A DNA stretch of 64,000 nt from assembly GCF_040719375.1 (NCBI RefSeq), contig NZ_JBFDTP010000002.1, forward strand, positions 806,001-870,000, in the 5' to 3' direction. Origin of the DNA: Clostridium sp. AN503. Its GTDB lineage: Bacteria; Bacillota; Clostridia; Lachnospirales; Lachnospiraceae. Of this stretch, positions 18,401 through 25,489 are shown piece after piece. The notes below the pieces were generated by a model. It saw nothing but the letters and a program-made list of their open reading frames with translations, did not search any database and was not told the origin of the DNA. Each line of letters starts with the position of its first letter. Positions within the stretch are counted from its first letter, which is position 1. The translations under genes were made by a program, and so were the position numbers.

Positions 18401-18696
18401 GGACTGCCAAAGCGCTTAACGCCCACGGGGTAAAGGCTCTGACGGTCCGGAAGCTGGAGCAGGAATCTCCCAATATCCTGGATCTGATTCTGGGACATGA
18501 GATCGATCTGGTCATCGATATCCCGCAGCAGGGGGCAGAGCGGAGCCGCGACGGTTTTATTATCCGCAGGAATGCCATCGAGACCGGCGTTCACGTGCTG
18601 ACCAGCTTAGATACGGCTGAGGCGCTGGCTACCAGCCTGGAAAACAGGGCAAAGGAGCTGACGCTGATCGATATTGCGACGGTAAAAAATATATAA
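15493..18696 (+). CDS. carB: carbamoyl-phosphate synthase large subunit
   Basis: 1067 residues, full length. Two homologous ATP-grasp halves are visible (KVLVLGSGPIIIGQAAEFDYAG near residue 8 and KVLVLGSGPIRIGQGIEFDF near 555), followed by an MGS-like regulatory domain (about 930-1067). It makes carbamoyl phosphate from bicarbonate, ammonia and two ATP. Its ATG shares a base with the carA stop. A GC-rich terminator follows directly. Confidence 0.98.
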   Translation: MPKNPEIKKVLVLGSGPIIIGQAAEFDYAGTQACRSLKEEGIEVVLLNSNPATIMTDKDIADRVYIEPLTVEVVEQLIKKEKPDSVLPTLGGQAGLNLAMELEEAGFFRENNVRLIGTTALTIKKAEDREMFKETMEKIGEPVAPSDIVENVEDGLRIAEKIGYPVVLRPAYTLGGSGGGIAENPETCREILENGLRLSRVGQVLVERCIAGWKEIEYEVMRDGAGNVITVCNMENIDPVGVHTGDSIVVAPSQTLGDKEYQMLRTSSLNIITELGITGGCNVQYALHPTSFEYCVIEVNPRVSRSSALASKATGYPIAKVAAKIALGYTLDEIKNAVTKKTYASFEPMLDYCVVKMPRLPFDKFISAKRTLGTQMKATGEVMSICTNFEGGLMKAIRSLEQHVDCLRSYDFTDLDEDGLKKQLAKVDDRRIWVIAEALRRGMSYDVIHEITKIDHWFIDKLAILVEMEAALEKGPLTPELLKEAKRLEFPDNVISRLTGVAQEKVKAMRHENGIRAAFKMVDTCAAEFAAETPYYYSCFDGINEAAETHDRKKVLVLGSGPIRIGQGIEFDFCSVHSTWAFSKEGYETIIVNNNPETVSTDFDIADKLYFEPLTPEDVESIVDIEKPDGAVVQFGGQTAIKLTEALMKMGVPILGTAAEDVDAAEDRELFDKILEECQIPRPAGHTVFTAEEARKAANELGYPVLVRPSYVLGGQGMQICISDNDIDEFIGIINQIAQDHPILVDKYIIGKEIEVDAVCDGTDILIPGIMEHIERTGVHSGDSISVYPAPSITPAVEAKLVDYTEKLARALHVKGMINIQFIVADEEVFIIEVNPRSSRTVPYISKVTGIPIVPLATQVICGHTLKELGYTPGLQKKSEYIAIKMPVFSFEKIRGADISLGPEMKSTGECLGIAKTFNEALYKAFEGAGMKLPKHKNMIITVREDEQENVVEIARRFQKAGYKIFATRGTAKALNAHGVKALTVRKLEQESPNILDLILGHEIDLVIDIPQQGAERSRDGFIIRRNAIETGVHVLTSLDTAEALATSLENRAKELTLIDIATVKNI

Positions 18697-18760
18697 AGAT
18701 CAGAATCGGGGCCGCGTTTGGAAGTCAGGATCCATGTGCGGCCCCGATCCTGATCTTTTT
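18697..18760 (+). terminator. terminator after carAB
   Basis: Long stem with one bulge: AGATCAGAATCGGGGCCGC (18697-18715) pairs with 18738-18756, followed by TTTTTAAAT. Confidence 0.85.
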
Positions 18761-18897
18761 AAATATTTTTTTGTCAGCAGTCTGCGGCAGATTTTAAGAT
18801 AACACATGAAATCATGATTATAATGAAACCTGTTACTGTGATTCATGCTGACAGTGGTGCTGCGGGATGCAGTTTATGACAAAAAACTTACATTTTA

Positions 18898-18913
18898 TGT
18901 ACAGACCTGTACA
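18898..18913. promoter_or_regulatory. 16-bp palindrome upstream of an ABC export operon
   Basis: TGTACAGACCTGTACA has perfect 7-bp arms about a 2-bp centre, 57 bp before the ATG at 18970. This looks like a dimeric repressor operator. The regulator is not identified and no regulator gene lies immediately beside it. Confidence 0.5.
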
Positions 18914-18969
18914 GAATTGTCGAAAAATGGTAAACTAATGGAATCCATATGGAAAGGAACAGGTGAGGT

Positions 18970-19662
18970 ATGGGACAGGCTAAGGAGCATATGCTTATAG
19001 CGGAGCAGATCAGGAAGTCATACCGGGGGCGTCAGATCCTGGATGGGGCGGCTCTAACTGCAGATGCAGGAGAATGCATCGGAATTGTTGGAAAGAATGG
19101 CTGCGGAAAGACCACGCTTTTGTCCATTCTGGCCGGGGCTGTCAAAGCGGATTCCGGGAGTATCTGTTACCGGGGCCGGGAGGCGTCCGGACATCCGTCC
19201 GTATTTTCTGAGCTGACGGCTTATGTGCCTCAGGAGAATCCGCTGATCGAAGAACTGAGCGTCCGTGACAATCTGCTTTTATGGCACCATGGGAATCGGG
19301 CGGACTGCAGGGAAAGCCTGTCATCCGGGACGGCAAAGCTTCTTGGGATCCCGGAGATGCTGGACTATACGGTGAAGAAGCTGTCTGGAGGCATGAAGAA
19401 GCGGCTCAGCATTGCCTGCGCATTATCAAACCGTGCACCGGTGCTGATCCTGGATGAGCCGGGAGCCGCACTGGACTTGGAATGCAAGGAGATCATCCGC
19501 GGCTATGTAAAAAAACACATGGAAGACGGCGGACTGGTTCTTCTGGCGTCCCATGAGTGGCCGGAGCTGTCGCTGTGTACCCGGACCTGTATCCTGAGAG
19601 ATGGGATCCTGCATCCGGTTTTGAATGGCTTGTCAGAAAAAGAACTGATTGGGCATTTCTGA
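18970..19662 (+). CDS. ABC transporter ATP-binding protein (export system 1)
   Basis: 230 residues. Walker A GKNGCGKTT (about 37-45), signature LSGGMKKRLS, Walker B VLILDEPGAALD and switch His in LASHEW are all present. It is a single nucleotide-binding domain, so it needs separate permeases; the two permease genes at 21653 and 22839 are the natural partners. Between them lies a membrane-anchored zinc-ribbon protein. Direction (export) is inferred from the ABC-2-type permeases. Substrate unknown. Confidence 0.9.
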   Translation: MGQAKEHMLIAEQIRKSYRGRQILDGAALTADAGECIGIVGKNGCGKTTLLSILAGAVKADSGSICYRGREASGHPSVFSELTAYVPQENPLIEELSVRDNLLLWHHGNRADCRESLSSGTAKLLGIPEMLDYTVKKLSGGMKKRLSIACALSNRAPVLILDEPGAALDLECKEIIRGYVKKHMEDGGLVLLASHEWPELSLCTRTCILRDGILHPVLNGLSEKELIGHF

Positions 19663-19697
19663 TCCGGTGGATGAAAAGAAAAGAGGAGGAAGAGATT

Positions 19698-21623
19698 ATG
19701 AAATGTAAAAACTGTGGGGCAGATATCCCTGAGAATCAGGAAATCTGCAGTGTCTGCGGAACGCAGGCAGGGTCTGAAGGACAGACTGGAGACAAGGCTG
19801 GAAGCCAGGAGGAAGTGACGGCAGAGGCTCCGGCGGCGGACGCGGAGACTGTACAGGCAGAGGCTCCGGCAGCAGAAGAGGAGACTGCACAGACAGAGGC
19901 TCCGGCAGCAGAAGTAGAGGCTGCACAGGCAGAAGCGCCGGCGGAAACAATTGTAACAGAGGCGGCAGTGCCGGAAGAACCGAAGAAAAACAACACCAAG
20001 CTGATCATCGGTGCGGTAGCGGCGGTTGCAGTAGTTGCGGCTGGCGCATTTGGCCTTTCCAAGATGAATGAGAAGGACCCGAAGCAGACCGTGATCGATG
20101 CTTTCGAGAGCGTATACCCGGAGGGACAGGTATATCCGGTAGATGAACTTTTCGGCATCACTCAGTTTGCCGATGAGGCAGGGACTGCCAACTCCGAGGG
20201 CAGTATGACATTAAAGCTGGACAGCTGTTCTGATGAGAGTGTCAATGCATATGCAGGCAGCGGCATCCGTGTCAACGGCAAGAGTGATATCACAAACAAG
20301 AAATCCTCCGCAGAGCTTGCGGCTATCTATAATGGCATGGATCTGGTGACCTTTAAGATGTATTACGGTGATGACATGCTGAAGGCAGCTCTGCCGGAGA
20401 TGTCAGGAAAGGTTTTCACCCTGGATCTGGGAGATGGCCTGGCCGATCGCATCAGCCAGTCGCCGGTTGTGGGACCGATGCTTGAGCAGAACAACATTGA
20501 TGTCACAGGCATGGCGGAGTATTTCACCCAGCTGATCGACGAGGCTGAGCAGAACCAGGCTGAGGGCAAGAGCACTTATGACCTGGAAGGCCTCTGGAAC
20601 CGCTATAAAGAGGGAAGCAAGGCACAGGAGAACTTCAAGGCAGCGCTGACTGTGGAGAAGGGCGACAAGGCAAGCTTTACCATAGACGGCAGCCAGGAGT
20701 CCTGCAAGGGCTATAAGGTACTGGTCAGCAAAGCGTCTATGATGGACTTTTTACGTACCTCCTCTGATTTCTTTTTACAGGATGAGGAGCTGAAAGACCA
20801 GTATATGAAGCAGCTTGAGATGACTGTGAAGATGAGCGGGTTCATGGGCGGGAATACCGCTGGTGTAACCATGCCTTCTGCAGAGGAGATGCAGCAGCAG
20901 ACTTATGAGGAGCTGCAGTCAACCGTAACAGAAATGCTGGATACTCTGGATGCTGTGCTGGATGACGTGACCATGACGGTATATGTGGACAAAAAAGGAC
21001 GTCTTGCAGCTGTGGACGGAACTACAGTGCTGCATAATGATACAGATGCAGAGGATACGATCAATGTAGCCTTCCATCTGGAACTGGCAGGCGGCGCTTA
21101 TCTGACCCAGAATGCAACTGCCAATGTAACGCTGTCCAACCCGGCTGATGAAGGGGATTCCATCACTCTGAACCTTGTTAAGCAGGGCACCTATGACGGC
21201 AAACAGCTTACGGCAGACTGGTCCCTGGATTTTGTCAGCCTTCCTGAGAATGATAAAGGGAATTTAACCTATACCGGAACCTACAATTCTGAGAGCGGCG
21301 ATTATCATATGGCTTTTGAGGTAGGAAATGGAGACGAACAGCTTGCGAAGCTCTCTGTGACCGGTGTGATCGACAGCCTGGAAAAAGGAACTTCAATCCA
21401 TGCTACTATGGATTCTTTAGAGATTTCTGCTGAGAGCGGTTTATATTCTGCAGTATTAAGCGGAGAATATGAGTACAAACCTCTGGCAGGCGAAGTGACT
21501 GCTCCGGAAGGTGAGGAGATGGATGTACTGGCTGCAACAGAGGAAGACTGGCAGAACGTCGTGATGGAGATGATCTACGGCGCTATGGGTCTGATGGAGC
21601 AGATGGGTGTTTCCTTATACTAA
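19698..21623 (+). CDS. zinc-ribbon membrane protein with large external domain
   Basis: 641 residues from ATG 19698 (AGGAGGA upstream). A double CxxC zinc ribbon (MKCKNCG...CSVCG, residues 3-20) is followed by a 12-residue repeat rich in Glu/Ala/Pro (about 43-82), one membrane helix (101-120) and about 520 external residues with no cysteines in an enzymatic arrangement that I recognise. Zinc-ribbon plus helix proteins of this design are common in Firmicutes and usually uncharacterised. Its place between an ABC ATPase and two permeases suggests an accessory or sensor subunit of that exporter. Confidence 0.75.
   Translation: MKCKNCGADIPENQEICSVCGTQAGSEGQTGDKAGSQEEVTAEAPAADAETVQAEAPAAEEETAQTEAPAAEVEAAQAEAPAETIVTEAAVPEEPKKNNTKLIIGAVAAVAVVAAGAFGLSKMNEKDPKQTVIDAFESVYPEGQVYPVDELFGITQFADEAGTANSEGSMTLKLDSCSDESVNAYAGSGIRVNGKSDITNKKSSAELAAIYNGMDLVTFKMYYGDDMLKAALPEMSGKVFTLDLGDGLADRISQSPVVGPMLEQNNIDVTGMAEYFTQLIDEAEQNQAEGKSTYDLEGLWNRYKEGSKAQENFKAALTVEKGDKASFTIDGSQESCKGYKVLVSKASMMDFLRTSSDFFLQDEELKDQYMKQLEMTVKMSGFMGGNTAGVTMPSAEEMQQQTYEELQSTVTEMLDTLDAVLDDVTMTVYVDKKGRLAAVDGTTVLHNDTDAEDTINVAFHLELAGGAYLTQNATANVTLSNPADEGDSITLNLVKQGTYDGKQLTADWSLDFVSLPENDKGNLTYTGTYNSESGDYHMAFEVGNGDEQLAKLSVTGVIDSLEKGTSIHATMDSLEISAESGLYSAVLSGEYEYKPLAGEVTAPEGEEMDVLAATEEDWQNVVMEMIYGAMGLMEQMGVSLY
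19824..19943 (+). repeat. 36-bp in-gene tandem repeat (EAPAAxxExxQx units)
   Basis: Three full units and one partial unit of 12 residues, each starting EAPA, encode a flexible acidic linker between the zinc ribbon and the membrane helix. Repeat number is likely to vary between strains (inference). Confidence 0.75.
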
Positions 21624-21652
21624 GATACAGGACATAGAAACGGGGATCAGTT

Positions 21653-22842
21653 ATGGCGATGCATCTTACTTTTTTCAAACTTGAATTGAAAAGAGCGTTA
21701 AAAAAACTTCCCAATATGGTTTTCGGGGCAATCGTGCTTGGGGTTTTACTGGGCACGATTGCCCTTTTGTCCAGCCGGGCGCTTTATGGGGAAGCGAAGA
21801 CCGGGCGGATTGCGGTGGGCGTTGTGCTGCCGGAGGACGATCTGGTTGCAAAACAGGCTGTCTCTATGATCAGTTCCCTGGACAGTGTCAAGAGCCTGTG
21901 TGATTTTAAGTTTGTGGACAAAAAGGAGGGGCTTGAAGCGCTGCATACAGGCGGGCTCTATGTCCTGATGGAGGTTCCGGACGGGTTTGTGCAGGATATC
22001 ATGAATGGGACCAATACTCCGGTGAAGCTGGTTTTTCCGGCAAATGCAGGACTGGAAAGCCGTCTTTTCAAGGAGCTGGCAGATGCGGGAGCCCGTACCC
22101 TTTCGGCGGCGCAGGCTGGGATCTACGCGGGAGATGAGTTGTACAGAAGCTACGGCCTGGAAGGTAAGATCGGGGAACTGGAGGCGGCGCTGAACAAGAT
22201 CTTCATGTCTTACAGCCTGCCCCGGGCAGATTATTTCCGGCATTACCAGGTGAATGCTGCAGGTGATGTGGATCTGGTGCATTTTTTCGGGATCAGCGGG
22301 TTTGTACTGTTCGTGCTCTTGTCAGCGATCCCCGTTTCCGGTTATCTGATACCCTGGAATACAGGAATGAAGCGGAAGCTCAAGCTGGCAGGAGTGGGCT
22401 GCACAGGCATGGCTTTTGGCAGGATACTGGGGCTGGGCGCGCTGTTTTTGACGGCAGTGATCCCGATTGGCGTTGTTTTTGCCCTCAATGGGCAGATCCA
22501 GGCGGACGTATGGGTTTTGGCAGGGACGGCAGTCCTTATCTGTCTGTGCGCAGTGCGCTGGTGGTATTTCTATACCAGGCGGCAGGCACACTGCTTGGGG
22601 GTACCATGCTCCTGTTCTTTGCCGTCTCTGGACAGCATTTCCTGGCTGGAGGTTTCCTCCCGCTGGTATTCCTTCCACCTGCACTGCAGAAGCTTGCTCC
22701 GGTACTGCCTTCCACGATCCTGATGGACGGGGCTAAGATGGCAGTGACCGGTGTGTGGAGCATGGATGCAGTATGGAAGCTGGCTGTGATGGCAGCAATG
22801 GGACTTGCCCTGACAGCTGCGATGGAGGTGAGAGAGGGATGA
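21653..22842 (+). pseudogene. ABC-2-type permease 1, interrupted by a frameshift
   Basis: The frame opened at ATG 21653 codes for a typical ABC-2 permease (N-terminal helix at about 22-42, external domain, then membrane helices from about 215). It loses sense near 22545-22562 after VLICLCA. The next frame (one base earlier) continues naturally with ALVVFLYQAAGTLLGG...AAMEVREG to the TGA at 22840-22842. Restoring one base gives about 397 residues. The stop overlaps the ATG of the second permease (ATGA). This may be a real inactivating or variable mutation, or a sequencing error. Confidence 0.75.
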
Positions 22843-24029
22843 ACAGAGCATGGCTGTGGTTTGTGCTTTCCTGTAAACGTTACGTGAGGCGGCTTTCGTT
22901 TCTGCTGATCCTCTTGATCCTGCCCCTGGCAGTACTGGGAATCCGTACAGCGGAGGAAGATGGGGCGACAGAGATCAGGGTTTCCGTGTATGCAGAAGGT
23001 TCGGAAAATGCAGCACTGGGAGGCGGAACTGGAGGAGGTGCGGAGAAGGCAGCAGAGGAGCTGCCTCTGGAGCAGGCTCTGGCTCAGAGTTTGACATCCG
23101 GTAGGCAGGTCCAGGACGGTTCGATCCTTACGTTTTACCTCTGCGAAAGCGAGAAGCAGGTGAGGGAAGATGTAGCGTCAAAACGGGCAGAATGTGGTTA
23201 TGTGATCGCACAGGACCTGCGGGAGAGGTTGGAGAAGAAGGATTATAAGCGCAGCATCCGTGTCTATTCTGCACCATCCACGGTGGCAGCCGGATTGTCC
23301 ACGGAGGTGGTGTTTGCGGCGCTGATGGAGCTGTATGACAAGGAACTGTTTGTGGACTATGTGGAAAACGGGGGGCTTTTTGATGAGGCAGCCCCGAAGG
23401 AAAGCCTTCAGCGGGAAGCTTTGACCGAGCAGGCGGGAAGCCTGTATGAAACCTGGCTTTACAATGGGAGCACCTTCCGTTTTGTGGCCGAGGCCGTTGA
23501 CAGGCCGGCTGCTGAAGCAGGATATTCGGATGAGGGAGCGCCGGGATCTGACCAAAAGGGAGCAGTACAGGAAATGGATGCCGTGTTCCCAGTGCGTGGG
23601 ATCGTGGCAGTCTATATCTTTATTATCGGACTGTACGCCGCGGTAATGAACCTGACAGACGAAGCCAAGGGGCTGTTTCTTGCAGTTCCTTATAACTGCC
23701 GTACGGCCTGTCGGATATCAGCCATGGCTGCGCCCATATTTCTGGCGGCAGTGTCCGGAATGGCTGCGCTCTTGAGCGGGGACGCCATGACCGTGTGGTT
23801 TCAGGAAATGCCGGTTATGCTTTTGTATCTGGCAGCAGTCACTGGATTTGCATGGCTTCTGCGGGTGATGGTAAAAAGCCCGGAGGTTCTGTGCTGTCTG
23901 ATCCCGTTTTTCCTGATAGGCAGTCTTTTATTCTGTCCGGTCATCATTGACGCCGGACGCTATTTTCCAGCCCTGGAGACTGTACAGAAGCTGTTTTTAC
24001 CATGGTATTATCTGAATTATTTTGGCTGA
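22839..24029 (+). CDS. ABC-2-type permease 2 (export system 1)
   Basis: 396 residues from ATG 22839, overlapping the previous stop. One N-terminal helix (about 16-36), an external domain of about 200 residues, then about five to six helices (from about 250) make the ABC-2 architecture. Partner of the ATPase at 18970 and the interrupted permease. Substrate unknown. A terminator follows. Confidence 0.75.
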   Translation: MNRAWLWFVLSCKRYVRRLSFLLILLILPLAVLGIRTAEEDGATEIRVSVYAEGSENAALGGGTGGGAEKAAEELPLEQALAQSLTSGRQVQDGSILTFYLCESEKQVREDVASKRAECGYVIAQDLRERLEKKDYKRSIRVYSAPSTVAAGLSTEVVFAALMELYDKELFVDYVENGGLFDEAAPKESLQREALTEQAGSLYETWLYNGSTFRFVAEAVDRPAAEAGYSDEGAPGSDQKGAVQEMDAVFPVRGIVAVYIFIIGLYAAVMNLTDEAKGLFLAVPYNCRTACRISAMAAPIFLAAVSGMAALLSGDAMTVWFQEMPVMLLYLAAVTGFAWLLRVMVKSPEVLCCLIPFFLIGSLLFCPVIIDAGRYFPALETVQKLFLPWYYLNYFG

Positions 24030-24040
24030 TCCATTGTTGG

Positions 24041-24102
24041 AATACCCGGCCGGCAGTTAAGAAATCCGTAAGAAGTTAAAGATTGCCAGCCGGGTATTTT
24101 TG
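24041..24102 (+). terminator. terminator of export system 1, overlapping the next promoter
   Basis: AATACCCGGC (24041-24050) pairs perfectly with GCCGGGTATT (24089-24098), followed by TTTTG; flanking GGCA/TGCC extends the pairing. Its right arm contains part of the -35 of the following regulator gene. Confidence 0.75.
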
Positions 24103-24111
24103 TGGTATAAG
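24083..24111 (+). promoter_or_regulatory. promoter of the ytrA-like operon
   Basis: -35 TTGCCA (24083-24088), 17-bp spacer, -10 TATAAG (24106-24111). It lies within the terminator of the upstream operon and runs into the operator palindrome. Confidence 0.7.
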
Positions 24112-24137
24112 TGTATTAACAATCTTAATACACTTAT
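24107..24137. promoter_or_regulatory. YtrA-type operator
   Basis: Perfect 13-bp inverted repeat ATAAGTGTATTAA-caatc-TTAATACACTTAT covering the -10 and start site. It contains AGTGTA-N13-TACACT, the arrangement I recall for B. subtilis YtrA. The next gene is a YtrA-type GntR regulator, so autorepression is likely. Confidence 0.85.
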
Positions 24138-24169
24138 CAATGTGGATTGTGGTAGAAAGGAGAATACGG

Positions 24170-24592
24170 ATGATTCTGCTGGATTATAAAGACAGCCGCC
24201 CCATCTATGAACAATTGGTGGAAAAGCTGCAGGAGATGATGCTTCTGGGCATTCTGGAGGAAGACAGCCAGATGCCGTCTGTCCGGAGCCTTGCCACGGA
24301 GCTGTCCATCAACCCCAACACCATACAGCGTGCATATGGGGAGCTGGAGCGAGGTGGTTTTATCTATATGGTAAAAGGCCGGGGAAGCTTTGTTGGGAGT
24401 ATCAGGCGCCTCCGGGAGGCAAAACGTGAGGAGCTGGCGAAGAAACTGGGCGTGGTGGCGAAGGAGGCCATCGGCCTGGAACTGGACAGGGACACATTTG
24501 TGCAGATGGCAGACCAGGAGTATGGAAAGATCATTGCAGGACAGCCGCATGGATCCGGTCAAGAATATAACAAGGGGGATGTGACAGTATGA
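24170..24592 (+). CDS. GntR-family regulator, YtrA subfamily
   Basis: 140 residues from ATG 24170 (AAAGGAG upstream). The winged-helix domain (about 1-75: DSRPIYEQLVEKLQEMM, PSVRSLATELSINPNTIQRAY) is followed by a short helical tail typical of YtrA, with no large effector domain. It should repress its own operon through the palindrome at 24107-24137. It overlaps the ATPase gene by 4 bp (ATGA-type coupling). YtrA-type operons often respond to cell-wall-active antibiotics (family knowledge). Confidence 0.9.
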   Translation: MILLDYKDSRPIYEQLVEKLQEMMLLGILEEDSQMPSVRSLATELSINPNTIQRAYGELERGGFIYMVKGRGSFVGSIRRLREAKREELAKKLGVVAKEAIGLELDRDTFVQMADQEYGKIIAGQPHGSGQEYNKGDVTV

Positions 24593-25489
24593 TAGAAGCG
24601 GTAAAACTGACAAAACGGTTTGATGATATCCTGGCAGTGGACCATATCGACGCGACTATTAAAGATGGCAGCGTATTCGGACTGATTGGAACCAACGGCG
24701 CAGGGAAAAGCACATTTCTGCGGATGGTTGCAGGAGTGCTGAAGCCCGATGAGGGGACGGTCACCATCGACGGGATGAGCGTATTTGAAAATGAAGAAGC
24801 GAAGCACCGTTTTTTCTATATTTCCGACGATCAGTACTTTTTTAACAATGCAACACCGAAGGATATGATGACTTATTACAAGATCACCTATCCGGGATTT
24901 AATGAAGAGCGTTTTCACTCTTTGATGAAAAGCTTTGATCTGAGTGAGAAGCGAAAGATCAACACTTTTTCCAAGGGCATGAAAAAGCAGGTTTCCATTA
25001 TCTGCGGCGTTTGTGCAGAGACGGAATATCTGTTCTGTGACGAGACCTTTGACGGCCTGGACCCGGTGATGCGCCAGGCGGTGAAGAGTATTTTTGCCAA
25101 TGACATGGAGGAGCGGCATCTGACGCCCATCATCGCCTCCCACAACCTGCGGGAGTTGGAGGATATCTGCGACCATGTGGGGCTTCTCCACAAGGGCGGC
25201 ATCCTCTTGAGCCGCGACTTGGATGAGATGAAGATGAAGATCCATAAGGTGCAGTGTGTGCTGCGAGCCGGGGATGGAGCCGGAGGATCTGGTTGGTCTT
25301 ACGATACTGAAGACGGAACGGCGTGGCAAGCTTCTGACTCTGACTGTACGCGGAGACTTGAGTATGATAGAGTACATTATGCAGAATGCCAACCCGATAT
25401 TCTATGAGACGATTCCATTGTCCCTGGAGGAGATCTTTATCAGTGAAACGGAGGTAGTCGGCTATGACGTCAAAAAACTTATATTTTAA
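24589..25489 (+). pseudogene. ABC ATPase (export system 2), frameshift near the 3' end
   Basis: The first 222 or so residues form a normal ATPase: Walker A GTNGAGKST, signature FSKGMKKQVS, Walker B YLFCDETFDGLD and SHNLRELED. At about 25254-25262 (GTGTGTGC) sense passes to the +1 frame: EPGMEPEDLVGLTILKTERRGKLL...GYDVKKLIF, ending at 25489. The first frame instead runs to 25407 with unrelated residues. Removing one base gives about 299 residues. The nucleotide-binding core is intact, so a truncated product might still fold; alternatively this is a sequencing error. Confidence 0.75.

Noticed and set aside
19824..19943. CRISPR-like or intergenic repeat
   Set aside because: The 36-bp units are in frame, degenerate and encode an EAPA linker; no spacers.
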